A DNA stretch of 16,100 nucleotides from an uncultured Lachnospiraceae bacterium (GCA_910579425.1 CAJTVL010000088.1:1-16100), one strand, 5' to 3'. Counted from the first letter of the stretch, positions 6,827 through 14,278 are shown. Notes: generated from the sequence alone by a model not told the origin. Program-made: numbers and translations.

Positions 6827-6891
6827 AGTTCTATCTCCTTTTCTTTAATAAAATTAATATATCTAATGCAATCTGACAAGCAGATCGGCAT

Positions 6892-7275
6892 TTATCCCCT
6901 GATGCAATCGCCGCAACGGCCACAAAAATAGGTGATCTGGCCCACAATTTCACCTGCAAATTCTTCTCTTGCCGCTTCCGTCAACTCCTGCGTAAACGGA
7001 AGCTCTAAATCTGTGACACATCCGCATTCGGAACAAATAAAATGATAGTGCGGCGAAATATCATAATCAAAATGATCCACGCCGTCCCCCACCCGAAGCC
7101 TTGCAATCTCTCCCATATCTGCAAGAAGGGTTAAATTCCGGTATACCGTACCCAAACTGATATTGGGAAAACTCTGCCGAACCCCTGCATATACAACATC
7201 TGCAGTGGGGTGATCCTTTCTGGAGGCCAGAAATTCCTTTATGGAATCCCGCTGTCTGCTGTGCTTCAGATTCAT
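6892..7275 (-). CDS. perR: Fur-family peroxide-responsive repressor PerR
   Basis: A 127-residue Fur-family DNA-binding repressor. An N-terminal winged helix (NISLGTVYRNLTLL, 38-51) is followed by a dimerisation/metal domain. Regulatory metal ligands aligned to Bacillus PerR are all present: H22, D70, H76, H78 and D89. The aspartate at position 89 (glutamate in Fur) favours PerR-type peroxide sensing by histidine oxidation. The structural zinc site is C81/C84 and C118/C121; C86 and C124 are extra cysteines. The protein is slightly shorter at both ends than the Bacillus one. It is the first gene of a perR-rbr-rubredoxin cluster and probably represses it and itself, losing binding when oxidised. 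Zur or Fur is less likely given the D89 residue and the gene partners. Confidence 0.9.
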   Translation of the reverse strand: MNLKHSRQRDSIKEFLASRKDHPTADVVYAGVRQSFPNISLGTVYRNLTLLADMGEIARLRVGDGVDHFDYDISPHYHFICSECGCVTDLELPFTQELTEAAREEFAGEIVGQITYFCGRCGDCIRG

Positions 7276-7290
7276 ATAAGTTCCTCTCCG

Positions 7291-7313
7291 ATAATAAAAA
7301 CAGTAACTATTAT
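7291..7313. promoter_or_regulatory. AT-rich inverted repeat, candidate PerR operator
   Basis: ATAATA and TATTAT (7291-7296 and 7308-7313) face each other over 11 bases, just downstream of the perR -10 box in a run of ATAATA-like repeats. PerR boxes of Firmicutes are AT-rich dyads (TTATAAT-N-ATTATAA); the match here is loose and the exact operator frame uncertain. Confidence 0.35.
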
Positions 7314-7320
7314 TATTTTT

Positions 7321-7348
7321 ATTATATGATCTTTTGGGCCAAAGTCAA
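7321..7348 (-). promoter_or_regulatory. Promoter of the perR-rbr-rubredoxin cluster
   Basis: On the minus strand, TTGACT (plus-strand 7343-7348) and a perfect TATAAT (plus-strand 7321-7326) are separated by 16 bases. It lies between the stop codon of the upstream phosphodiesterase gene (7356) and the perR ATG, giving a 5' leader of about 40 bases. Confidence 0.75.
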
Positions 7349-7355
7349 GAGAAAA

Positions 7356-8084
7356 CTATTCCAATATATTGCTGGTGATATAATCAATGCCCCACTCTGC
7401 CAGCCTCCCGGCGTCGGCAGGTTCGTCTACCGTCCAGCAGTTCACCTCTATGCCATGCTCATGCATGAGCTCCAGCCCTGCTTTCGTCAGCGCCGGATAA
7501 TAGATGTCCAAATCAAGCCCCCATGGCTCCAATAAGGGAAGCATTTTCTCATCGGCCGCATCCATGGTCAGAAACTGAAGCTTTGCCTCCGGCAGAAGAC
7601 GGCGCAGCTCCACCAGATTTTCGTGGGCAAAGGAAATAAAAATCACATTCTCCAGCCAGCCCTCTTTGCGGATCTCGCTTACTATTCCCGCGATCGCATC
7701 TGGCGTCATAGAATTTTTGAGTTCCAGTACGCCGGCCTTTTCATATTTTCGGCAGATACCCACATACTCCCGCAAAACAGGAATCCTGAGATCACTCCTG
7801 GTCCCGGCGCCGCCATCTGCGTCTATAAGCAGCATATCACGCAGGATTTTGGAATCCGTCTCCTCTATCGTGTACTTCTTTGCTCCTACCCTTTCCGTAT
7901 CGTCATCATGGAATATGATAAAGGCGCCGTCGGCACTGACATGGACGTCTGTCTCTATTCCAAAATAACTGCGGTTTCCGGCTGCCACAAAGGCCGCGCA
8001 GGTATTTTCCGTCTCCAGTCCGCTGACGCCCCGATGAGCAATCATTTTCACCTGCGCAGTTTTCTCAAATTTAATCGTATTCAT
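7356..8084 (-). CDS. Glycerophosphodiester phosphodiesterase (UgpQ/GlpQ-like)
   Basis: A 242-residue enzyme of the GDPD family that hydrolyses glycerophosphodiesters to glycerol-3-phosphate and an alcohol. No signal peptide or membrane segment is visible, so it is the cytoplasmic UgpQ-like type rather than secreted GlpQ. Catalytic and metal residues are recognisable: AHRG (H17, R18), the ENT motif (26-28), E45 and D47 in GIETDVH, H59 in FHDD, and E121/K123 in LELKN. The C-terminal phrase VNCWTVDEPAD matches the last barrel strand of the family. The ATG at 8084 follows a strong GGGGGAGG site. It is a single gene with its own promoter. Its stop is only eight bases from the perR -35 box, and no terminator is seen between them, so some read-through into perR is possible. 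Confidence 0.92.
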   Translation of the reverse strand: MNTIKFEKTAQVKMIAHRGVSGLETENTCAAFVAAGNRSYFGIETDVHVSADGAFIIFHDDDTERVGAKKYTIEETDSKILRDMLLIDADGGAGTRSDLRIPVLREYVGICRKYEKAGVLELKNSMTPDAIAGIVSEIRKEGWLENVIFISFAHENLVELRRLLPEAKLQFLTMDAADEKMLPLLEPWGLDLDIYYPALTKAGLELMHEHGIEVNCWTVDEPADAGRLAEWGIDYITSNILE

Positions 8085-8113
8085 TCCTTTTGTCCTCCCC
8101 CTTATGTCTCTAT

Positions 8114-8133
8114 GATCATACTACAATATGATC
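8114..8133. promoter_or_regulatory. Palindrome over the phosphodiesterase promoter (candidate operator)
   Basis: GATCATA (8114-8120) and TATGATC (8127-8133) form a perfect 7-6-7 inverted repeat. One arm contains the minus-strand -10 box and the other fills part of the spacer, a classic placement for a repressor site. The cognate regulator is not identifiable here. Confidence 0.5.
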
Positions 8134-8143
8134 TTCCCTTCAA
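8115..8143 (-). promoter_or_regulatory. Promoter of the glycerophosphodiester phosphodiesterase gene
   Basis: On the minus strand TTGAAG (plus-strand 8138-8143) and TATGAT (plus-strand 8115-8120) are 17 bases apart, with 4/6 and 5/6 consensus matches. The start codon is about 30 bases downstream of the -10 box. Confidence 0.65.
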
Positions 8144-8264
8144 GCCAATTCCCCCGGCATCGGGAACTTTTTCAGGCTGCCCCGGACTGCTTTTTGCCTG
8201 CGGAATGCTTTATAAAATTTTTAGAGTTTCCTCTATTCTTTAATATCCCTCTTCCTCCGCCTTA

Positions 8265-8273
8265 TGTTATAAT
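8265..8273 (+). promoter_or_regulatory. Extended -10 promoter of the sensor kinase operon
   Basis: TGTTATAAT gives a perfect TATAAT (8268-8273) preceded by the TG of an extended -10 element. No -35 box is seen at the right distance, which the extended element can compensate. It lies about 70 bases before the kinase start. Confidence 0.55.
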
Positions 8274-8345
8274 ACGTTTTAGGGAATTCTGTCTTCTGCG
8301 CCGGTTCCCCAAAGATAACATATTCGGCTGTACGTGAGGCTCATC

Positions 8346-9824
8346 ATGAAATTTAAAACCAGACTGATCATCACATTTCTCACAATTATCCTGCTGCCGC
8401 TGGTACTCGCCTGCACGGCTTTTCTCTGCATCGGCGCTTATCTGATTCATGAGCAGGAGGAGTATGGTTTCCGCAACAATGACTATAATATGTTAATTGA
8501 CCCTACCCAGGTATTTCAGATAATTTCTGACGAAATTTTTCTGGAGGTAGGAAATATCCTGGACCAGGAACCTGCCGCCCTGGAAAATCCCGAGGTTCTG
8601 GCAAGCATTAACGAGCAGATCGTAAACAGATCTTCTTATATTATGGTTCGGAAACAGGATACGCTTTACTATGCCGGAAACGAGCTTGCCGCCCGGCAAA
8701 TCTTTGATATACTTCCGGAATTTGAGGAAGCGAATGTCAGAAAGCAGCAGAACCAGAGTATTTACTATGATTCCATGAAAAAGCTGGTGCGTCAGATGGA
8801 TTTCTATTTTCTTGACGGCAGCGAAGGCAGCTTTTTCATCATTACCCGCGCAAACCATATCCTGTCCAGAAAGCTTTTCGTGGATATGGCCATTGCCATC
8901 ATGGTCATCCTGATCTTTACCAGCCTATTTCTGACAAACTGGATCAGCAGAGGGGTTTTTGTCCCAATCAACCAGCTCAACATCGCCATGCAGAACATCG
9001 CGGAGGGCAACCTGGAATATATGCTTCCGGATAAGGATGACGGAGAAATCGGCGAGCTGTACCGTAATTATGAGGATATGCGGCTCCGCCTTAAAGAATC
9101 CACCGATGAAAAAATCCTGGCGGAAAAACAAAACAAAGAGCTGGTCAGCAATATCTCCCACGACCTGAAAACCCCCATCACCGCCATTAAGGGATACGTG
9201 GAGGGAATCATGGACGGCGTGGCGGACACGCCGGAAAAAATGGACAAATATATCAGAACCATATATAATAAAGCCATGGATATGGATCGGCTGATCAATG
9301 AGCTGACTGTGTATTCAGGCATTGATTCCAACAGAATCCCTTATCATTTCCACAAAATAAATATTTCTGAATATTTCGGGGACTGTATTGAAGAGGTAGG
9401 CCTGGATTTGGAATCCAAAAATATTGCCCTGGATTATTCCAATCTGGTCGCACCCGAGACGCTTATCATTGCCGACCCGGAGCAGTTAAAGAGAGTAATC
9501 AATAATATTATAGGAAACAGTATTAAATATCTTGATAAACCCAAAGGCCAGATCGACATTCGCATACTGGATGAGCTGGATTCCATACGGGTTGAAATAG
9601 AAGACAACGGAAAGGGAATCGCCGCCAAAGACCTGCCCAAAATCTTTGAACGCTTCTATCGGACGGACACCTCCAGGAATTCCGCTCAGGGTGGAAGCGG
9701 TATCGGTCTTTCCATTGTCAAAAAGATTATTGAAGATCATGGCGGCTATATCTGGGCAACCAGCAAAGAGGGAGAAGGCACCTGCATGCATTTTGTAATA
9801 CGGAAATATCAGGAAGCGGAATAA
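8346..9824 (+). CDS. Membrane-bound sensor histidine kinase
   Basis: A 492-residue two-component sensor kinase. Order of parts: membrane helix at about 7-34, an extracytoplasmic sensor region of about 140 residues with no recognised fold, a second helix at about 177-199, a HAMP linker (about 201-255), a HisKA domain with the phospho-accepting H272 in SNISHDLKTPITA, and an HATPase domain with N-box NNIIGNSIKY, G1 EDNGKGIA, F-box FERFYR and G2 GGSGIGLSIVKK. All catalytic boxes look intact. An in-frame GTG at 8334 falls in the sequence GTGAGG, which works better as the ribosome binding site for the ATG at 8346. The response regulator gene follows after 17 bases. The signal is unknown; the overall form resembles cell-envelope-sensing kinases of Firmicutes. 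Confidence 0.92.
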   Translation: MKFKTRLIITFLTIILLPLVLACTAFLCIGAYLIHEQEEYGFRNNDYNMLIDPTQVFQIISDEIFLEVGNILDQEPAALENPEVLASINEQIVNRSSYIMVRKQDTLYYAGNELAARQIFDILPEFEEANVRKQQNQSIYYDSMKKLVRQMDFYFLDGSEGSFFIITRANHILSRKLFVDMAIAIMVILIFTSLFLTNWISRGVFVPINQLNIAMQNIAEGNLEYMLPDKDDGEIGELYRNYEDMRLRLKESTDEKILAEKQNKELVSNISHDLKTPITAIKGYVEGIMDGVADTPEKMDKYIRTIYNKAMDMDRLINELTVYSGIDSNRIPYHFHKINISEYFGDCIEEVGLDLESKNIALDYSNLVAPETLIIADPEQLKRVINNIIGNSIKYLDKPKGQIDIRILDELDSIRVEIEDNGKGIAAKDLPKIFERFYRTDTSRNSAQGGSGIGLSIVKKIIEDHGGYIWATSKEGEGTCMHFVIRKYQEAE

Positions 9825-9841
9825 AACAGGAGGAAATACAG

Positions 9842-10531
9842 ATGAGCAAAATTTTAATTATTGAAGATGAAGAATCCATCGCCGATCTGGAAAAGGATTA
9901 TCTGGAGCTGAGCGGCTTCGAGGTAGAAATTTGCAACGAAGGCGACACTGGCTTAAAGGCCGCCTTATCCAAAGAATTTGACCTGATTGTCCTTGATCTG
10001 ATGCTGCCCGGAATGGACGGCTTTGAGATCTGCAGACATATCCGGGAGGAGAAAAACATTCCTGTCATCATGGTGTCAGCCAAAAAGGACGATATTGACA
10101 AAATCCGCGGCCTGGGCCTGGGCGCCGACGACTATATGACCAAGCCCTTCAGCCCCAGCGAGCTGGTAGCCCGGGTAAAAGCCCACATGGCAAGATACAA
10201 CCGTCTGGTTGGCTCCAGCCAGAAGAACAACGACATTATAGAGATCCGCGGCATCCGCATTGACAAAACCGCGCGCAGAGTGATTGTTGACGGCACGGAA
10301 AAAGCCTTTACCGGCAAGGAATTCGATCTGCTCACCTTCCTTGCCGAACATCCTAATCATGTATATACCAAGGAAGAACTCTTCCGTGAAATCTGGGATA
10401 TGGATTCCATCGGAGACATTGCAACCGTCACCGTGCATATCAAGAAAATACGCGAAAAAATAGAGTATGATTCCGCCAAACCACAATATATCGAGACAAT
10501 CTGGGGCGTGGGCTACAGATTTAAGGTCTGA
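9842..10531 (+). CDS. OmpR/PhoB-family response regulator
   Basis: A 229-residue transcription factor, partner of the kinase encoded just upstream. The receiver domain (about 1-120) has the acidic pocket E8-D9, the phospho-acceptor D52 in VLDLMLPGMDG, S79 and K101 in MTKPF. The C-terminal winged-helix domain (about 133-229) contains GKEFDLLTFLAEHPNHVYTK, a TVTVHIKKIREKI recognition helix and the final IWGVGYRFKV hairpin. Its ATG follows AGGAGG in the 17-base gap, indicating co-transcription with the kinase gene. Target genes cannot be read from this window; regulation of the following genes or of its own operon is possible. Confidence 0.94.
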   Translation: MSKILIIEDEESIADLEKDYLELSGFEVEICNEGDTGLKAALSKEFDLIVLDLMLPGMDGFEICRHIREEKNIPVIMVSAKKDDIDKIRGLGLGADDYMTKPFSPSELVARVKAHMARYNRLVGSSQKNNDIIEIRGIRIDKTARRVIVDGTEKAFTGKEFDLLTFLAEHPNHVYTKEELFREIWDMDSIGDIATVTVHIKKIREKIEYDSAKPQYIETIWGVGYRFKV

Positions 10532-10554
10532 GATACGGAAAGCTGGGATATTCG

Positions 10555-11349
10555 GTGCTTAAAAACATTCTATTTGAAGATCAACATATCATCGTCGTTT
10601 ATAAACCGGCCGGAATCGCCACCCAGACGGCCAGGGTCGGCCAGCAGGACATGGTCAGCGAATTGAAAAATTATCTGGCCGGAAAGCCCGCAGATAAGTC
10701 CGGCGCAGAGCCTTACCTGGGCATCGTTCACCGATTAGACCAGCCGGTTTCCGGCCTGTTGGTATTTGGAAAAACAAAAGCCTCTGCAGCAGATCTGAGC
10801 AGGCAGATCACCCATGGACAAATGCAAAAATATTATCACGCAGTAGTCCTTGGCTCGCCCGCAGCCGCCCGGGGACGGTTAGAGGATTATCTCTATAAGG
10901 ATGCCAGGGCCAATCAATCCCTGATCGTAAAAGAGGGATTTCCCGGCTCTCAAAAAGCGGTTTTAGATTATAAGCTGATACAGACTCTAATGGTACTTGA
11001 GGAAGAGCGCGGCTACAGGCAATATCGGGATTACGCCCGTCATATTACGGCCGGGCAGCCTGCTTCTTTTCCCCAAAAACAGTTAATCTCTCTCTTAGAG
11101 ATCCTGCTGATCACCGGAAGGCATCATCAAATACGCGCCCAGATGGCTCATGCGGATATGCCTTTGATCGGCGATAGCAAATACGGCACATGCTTTTCCA
11201 AAACCCTCAGTCAGAAAACGGGATGCCGGAATGTGGCTTTATGTGCCGACAAACTGATTTTTTATCACCCTGTAACTCATGAAGAAATTTCCTTCGAAAA
11301 GAAACCGGAAGCAGAAATATTTCTTCCTTTCTTTACCAGCGGAATTTAG
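10555..11349 (+). CDS. RluA-family RNA pseudouridine synthase
   Basis: A 264-residue enzyme of the RluA/RluD family, which converts uridine to pseudouridine in rRNA or tRNA. The catalytic aspartate is D62 in GIVHRLDQPVSGLLVF. The second family block, LLITGRHHQIRAQMAHADMP, and the GDSKYG motif follow in order. No S4 domain is present at the N terminus, so it is the shorter type. The start is a GTG at 10555 with a poor ribosome binding site (GGGA); no ATG fits the conserved N terminus KNILFEDQHIIVVYKPAG. It lies 23 bases after the response regulator gene and may be co-transcribed. The target uridine cannot be inferred from sequence. Confidence 0.9.
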   Translation: MLKNILFEDQHIIVVYKPAGIATQTARVGQQDMVSELKNYLAGKPADKSGAEPYLGIVHRLDQPVSGLLVFGKTKASAADLSRQITHGQMQKYYHAVVLGSPAAARGRLEDYLYKDARANQSLIVKEGFPGSQKAVLDYKLIQTLMVLEEERGYRQYRDYARHITAGQPASFPQKQLISLLEILLITGRHHQIRAQMAHADMPLIGDSKYGTCFSKTLSQKTGCRNVALCADKLIFYHPVTHEEISFEKKPEAEIFLPFFTSGI

Positions 11350-11375
11350 AAACAGTCCATCATATTTCATCCGAA

Positions 11376-11429
11376 ATTACCCATACTACCAATAGCGGTC
11401 AGAAAATTGGAAAAGTGTGGGTGATTTTT
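11376..11429 (+). terminator. Long terminator-like hairpin overlapping the next gene's translation start
   Basis: Outer stem 11376-11386 pairs with 11415-11425 (11 pairs, two of them G-T). An inner stem CCAAT/ATTGG (11389-11393 with 11406-11410) follows. A T5 run ends at 11429, directly before the ATG at 11430. The right arm GTGTGGGTGAT contains the only plausible ribosome binding sequence of the downstream gene. It may terminate the kinase-regulator-synthase transcript, hide the ribosome binding site, or both. Confidence 0.6.
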
Positions 11430-12530
11430 ATGTTTGGAATCAAAATGACGCAAACCGGAAAGAAATATTTTACAGCGGTGATTGTAATTTTTCTGGTTTA
11501 TCTTGCCATGAAATATGTCAGTCCCATTGCCTCCCCCTTCCTTCTTGCCCTGCTTCTATCCGGTCTTCTCAACCCCCTGGCATCGGCCCTCCACAAGAAA
11601 ATCAAAATAAAAAAATCTGTTCTGGCGGGAATCATACTCTTTCTTATTTCCATTATTTTTATCGTTGCCGTTTGGCTACTGCTCTCCGCCCTTTTTACAG
11701 GCGGCGGAAAATTAGCCTGCCAAATGCCCGATTACCAGGAAGAGCTTAGTATGCTGCTTTGTAATTGCTGTGAGATGATCGAGCGGCAGTTCGGGGTAGA
11801 CGGGATGCAAATAGAGCAGTTTGTTCTGGAACAGGTAAATATTCTGGTAGAAAATCTGGAAGTAAATATTTTGCCTGCAGTTATGGGAAAATCCATGGAT
11901 TACGCCAAAAACATAGCGGGCTTTGTCAGCTTTCTCGTAGTCATGATAATCGCTGCGCTTCTGATTATCAAGGATTATGACCGGTTAATGGAAAGATTGA
12001 ATGAGGAAAAGGACTTCAAGGCCGTGCGGGAGGTTGGCATAAAAATTATTTTTTACATCAAAACCTTTATCAGAGCCCAGTTCATCATTCTCTGTATTAT
12101 CAGTACCCTGTGCGCTGTTGTGTTAACGCTGAGCGGCTTAAAGGGCGGTATTATTTACGGACTGGTCACAGGGCTTATGGATATGCTCCCTTTTATCGGT
12201 ACGGGCATCATGCTCATCCCGCTAGCTCTTTATCAATTGATAGGCGGAAATTATCTCCAGGCCTTTCTCTGTTTTGCCCTCTATGCCGTATGCGCCCTGG
12301 TCCGGGAATTTCTGGAGCCAAAGCTGATCGGAGACCGCGTCGGCGTCTGGCCCGTGGGGATCTTATTTGCCGTTTTTGCGGGGCTTCATTTGTTTGGAAT
12401 CTGGGGGATTATTAAGGGCCCCCTTTCTCTGGTGATTATCTGCGAAACCTGTAAATATTTGTGGGATTTGCAGGCCCGTTCAGCCGAGTCTTCTTATGGC
12501 GAAAATACGGCCTTTTCTTCCGAGGATTAG
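11430..12530 (+). CDS. AI-2E/PerM family membrane protein (YtvI-like)
   Basis: A 366-residue polytopic membrane protein of the AI-2E transporter (PerM) family. Hydrophobic segments occur at about 14-50, 64-90, 165-186, 218-240 and in the C-terminal third. Family landmarks are MDMLPFIGTG (about 251-260) and the stretch REFLEPKLIGDRVGVWPVG followed by LFGIWGIIKGP. The central soluble part (about 95-165) is the usual variable region. Members include putative exporters, sodium-proton antiporters and the sporulation protein YtvI, whose length and middle motif this protein resembles. The ATG at 11430 is chosen because it follows GTGGGTG; an in-frame GTG at 11415 lies within the hairpin arm. The function in transport is not established by sequence alone. 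Confidence 0.85.
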   Translation: MFGIKMTQTGKKYFTAVIVIFLVYLAMKYVSPIASPFLLALLLSGLLNPLASALHKKIKIKKSVLAGIILFLISIIFIVAVWLLLSALFTGGGKLACQMPDYQEELSMLLCNCCEMIERQFGVDGMQIEQFVLEQVNILVENLEVNILPAVMGKSMDYAKNIAGFVSFLVVMIIAALLIIKDYDRLMERLNEEKDFKAVREVGIKIIFYIKTFIRAQFIILCIISTLCAVVLTLSGLKGGIIYGLVTGLMDMLPFIGTGIMLIPLALYQLIGGNYLQAFLCFALYAVCALVREFLEPKLIGDRVGVWPVGILFAVFAGLHLFGIWGIIKGPLSLVIICETCKYLWDLQARSAESSYGENTAFSSED

Positions 12531-12536
12531 GTGATC

Positions 12537-12565
12537 TTGCAGTCTTTTTGCTTCCCTGCTATAAT
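12537..12565 (+). promoter_or_regulatory. Promoter of the O-antigen-ligase-like gene
   Basis: TTGCAG (12537-12542) and a perfect TATAAT (12560-12565) are 17 bases apart, starting six bases after the preceding stop codon. Transcription near 12572 would leave a leader of about 20 bases, which supports the TTG start at 12593 and rules out the upstream in-frame ATG at 12461 for this transcript. Confidence 0.75.
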
Positions 12566-12592
12566 CAGTTAAAAAGAAAGCAGGGAATTCTA

Positions 12593-14140
12593 TTGGCTAA
12601 AAAAGCGGGAAATTTGTTTACAACTGCATACCTGTTATTGATCTTCGGCGTATATCCTTTCTATATGAAAGAGGGATACGTGGATATAGGCAAGGCAAAA
12701 TATCATTTTTTCCTCTACAGCTCCCTTGCCGCGGTCGGAATCCTGTCCTTAACCGGTATTGTCTGCAAAATCCAAAAGCTGCTCTTACAGTGCCGGCAAA
12801 AGCAGGCTCCTTCCCTGGATTTAAACGGCCTCTCCCTTACCGACCTTCTGGTAATGCTCTTCGCCGCAGAGCTTTTTCTTTCCTTTGCGCGCTCCGATTA
12901 CCCCAGGGAGGCCTTTTGGGGAACAGAAGGCTGGTATATGGGGTTGATTCTTTTCCTTACGCTGTGCAGCCTGTATTTTCTCATATCCAGATTCCGGGCT
13001 AACGGTAAACTGATCCTGTATACCGGGATGGCGGCATCCGGAGCTGTTTTTCTATTGGGCATCCTGGATCGTTTTTCCTTTTATCTGATTCCTTTAAAAA
13101 TCCGCCAGCCGGGCTTTATCTCAACCCTTGGAAATATTAACTGGTTCTGCGGATACCTCTCGGTCCTTGCCCCCTTGGGTATCTGCCCCCTTATTTTTTC
13201 TGAGCAAAGCGCCAGTCCCTCCCCAAAAAAGAGGCTGATATATTCTGTCTATACCGTGCTTGCTTTCACGGCAGGCTTCTGTCAGGGCAGCGACAGTATC
13301 CTCCTCTTTTGGGCCGCCCTGCTGTTTCTCCTTCTGTGGGTCGCCTCCTCCAATGCGTCATGGCTTGTCAACTGCCTTTTGTCCGTTTCCCTCTGGTGCT
13401 TTTCCGCCTCTGCGGTGAGGATATTATTCCGTGTGTTTCCGGGCGGATACAATTATGAGACAAATAACCTGTGCCTGTTTTTAGTTCATTCCAACACAGT
13501 CCTTTTCACCGGCTGCTTTACCTTTTTCCTGTTCCTATTTCTCAGGGAACGAAGCGGAAACCGCAGCCTGAAAAAACCTGTCCGCACAATACTGGCCTTT
13601 TTAGTGACCCTCTGCTTTCTCCTGTGGCTGCTTTTAGCCCTAAAAAACACAAAGGAGGGCATCCCTTTCCTCTCCCAAAGCAGCTTATTTTTACTGAACT
13701 CCTCCTGGGGAAACGGCAGAGGCGCCGCCTTAAAGGCAGGATGGGATTTATTTCGCCAAATGCCTTTCTCCCAAAAAATGCTGGGCGCGGGCCCGGACTG
13801 TTTTTCCTCCCTGGCCTATTCCCTGCCGGAGCTGGCCGCTGAGTTGAATGCTGCTTTCGGAGGAAGCCGGCTGACAAACTCCCACAACGAGCTGCTCACC
13901 AGCCTGGTAAATACGGGAATAGCAGGTACTTTTCTTTACCTGGGAATCCAGCTTTCTTTCATGGCAAGATGCCTGAAAAGGAAAACGGAAGCCGACGCCC
14001 TGTATCCTATGGCCGCGTGCGTATTCTGTTATCTGATTCACAACCTGGTGAGCTTTTCCCAGGTACTGAATCTCCCCTTTCTTTTTCTCATCCTGGGAAT
14101 GGGGGAGGGCGTCCTGCGCAGCAGCAGATTTTCCCCATAA
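12593..14140 (+). CDS. O-antigen ligase/polymerase-like polytopic membrane protein
   Basis: A membrane protein of 515 residues with about ten or more hydrophobic segments, resembling the Wzy/WaaL (O-antigen ligase-related) family. Family-like features are STLGNINWFCGY in the middle and a C-terminal loop with GAGPDCFSS, then LTNSHNELLTSLVNTGIAG, where conserved members have a GxGxxxF...HNxxL pattern followed by a helix. Such proteins join or polymerise undecaprenyl-linked glycans on the outer face of the membrane; in Gram-positive bacteria the acceptor is usually unknown. The reading frame extends back to an ATG at 12461 inside the previous gene, but the promoter at 12537-12565 and the site CAGGGA favour the TTG at 12593. 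No other glycan gene is nearby, so the substrate is open. Confidence 0.8.
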   Translation: MAKKAGNLFTTAYLLLIFGVYPFYMKEGYVDIGKAKYHFFLYSSLAAVGILSLTGIVCKIQKLLLQCRQKQAPSLDLNGLSLTDLLVMLFAAELFLSFARSDYPREAFWGTEGWYMGLILFLTLCSLYFLISRFRANGKLILYTGMAASGAVFLLGILDRFSFYLIPLKIRQPGFISTLGNINWFCGYLSVLAPLGICPLIFSEQSASPSPKKRLIYSVYTVLAFTAGFCQGSDSILLFWAALLFLLLWVASSNASWLVNCLLSVSLWCFSASAVRILFRVFPGGYNYETNNLCLFLVHSNTVLFTGCFTFFLFLFLRERSGNRSLKKPVRTILAFLVTLCFLLWLLLALKNTKEGIPFLSQSSLFLLNSSWGNGRGAALKAGWDLFRQMPFSQKMLGAGPDCFSSLAYSLPELAAELNAAFGGSRLTNSHNELLTSLVNTGIAGTFLYLGIQLSFMARCLKRKTEADALYPMAACVFCYLIHNLVSFSQVLNLPFLFLILGMGEGVLRSSRFSP

Positions 14141-14144
14141 ACAG

Positions 14145-14173
14145 TTGACAAACAGAAAAATTTTATCTACAAT
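14145..14173 (+). promoter_or_regulatory. Promoter of the proS leader
   Basis: A perfect TTGACA (14145-14150) and TACAAT (14168-14173, 5/6) are 17 bases apart, starting four bases after the preceding stop codon. Transcription would begin near 14180, giving a leader of about 130 bases before proS. Confidence 0.8.
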
Positions 14174-14179
14174 CAGGAT

Positions 14180-14278
14180 ATTGCAACGGCCGGCGATAAC
14201 GGTTTGATATTTCAACATTAAGCAGGGTGGTACCGCTGGATTCCGGTCCCTTATGGGATGGAGAGGGCGGTCCACCCT
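14180..14278 (+). promoter_or_regulatory. Short T-box-like leader of proS
   Basis: AGGGTGGTACCGCTGG (14224-14239) is a near-consensus T-box sequence. The antiterminator fold is complete: AGGG (14224-14227) pairs with CCCT (14248-14251), ACCG (14232-14235) with CGGT (14244-14247), and TGGT (14228-14231) is left as the bulge that binds the tRNA 3' end. The variable base T would pair with discriminator A, as in tRNA-Pro. Only about 44 bases precede the motif, far too few for a normal Stem I with specifier loop; a small stem near 14177-14210 contains CCG. A second pairing of the same motif with CGGTCCACCCT (14268-14278) could form the off state. Confidence 0.7.

Noticed and set aside
6125..6931. 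268-residue open frame on the plus strand
   Set aside because: Antisense to the rubrerythrin and rubredoxin genes, both identified by cysteine and diiron motifs.
12461..12592. Upstream ATG start for the O-antigen-ligase-like gene
   Set aside because: It would overlap the previous gene and precede a good promoter at 12537-12565; the TTG at 12593 has a ribosome binding site and a natural N terminus.
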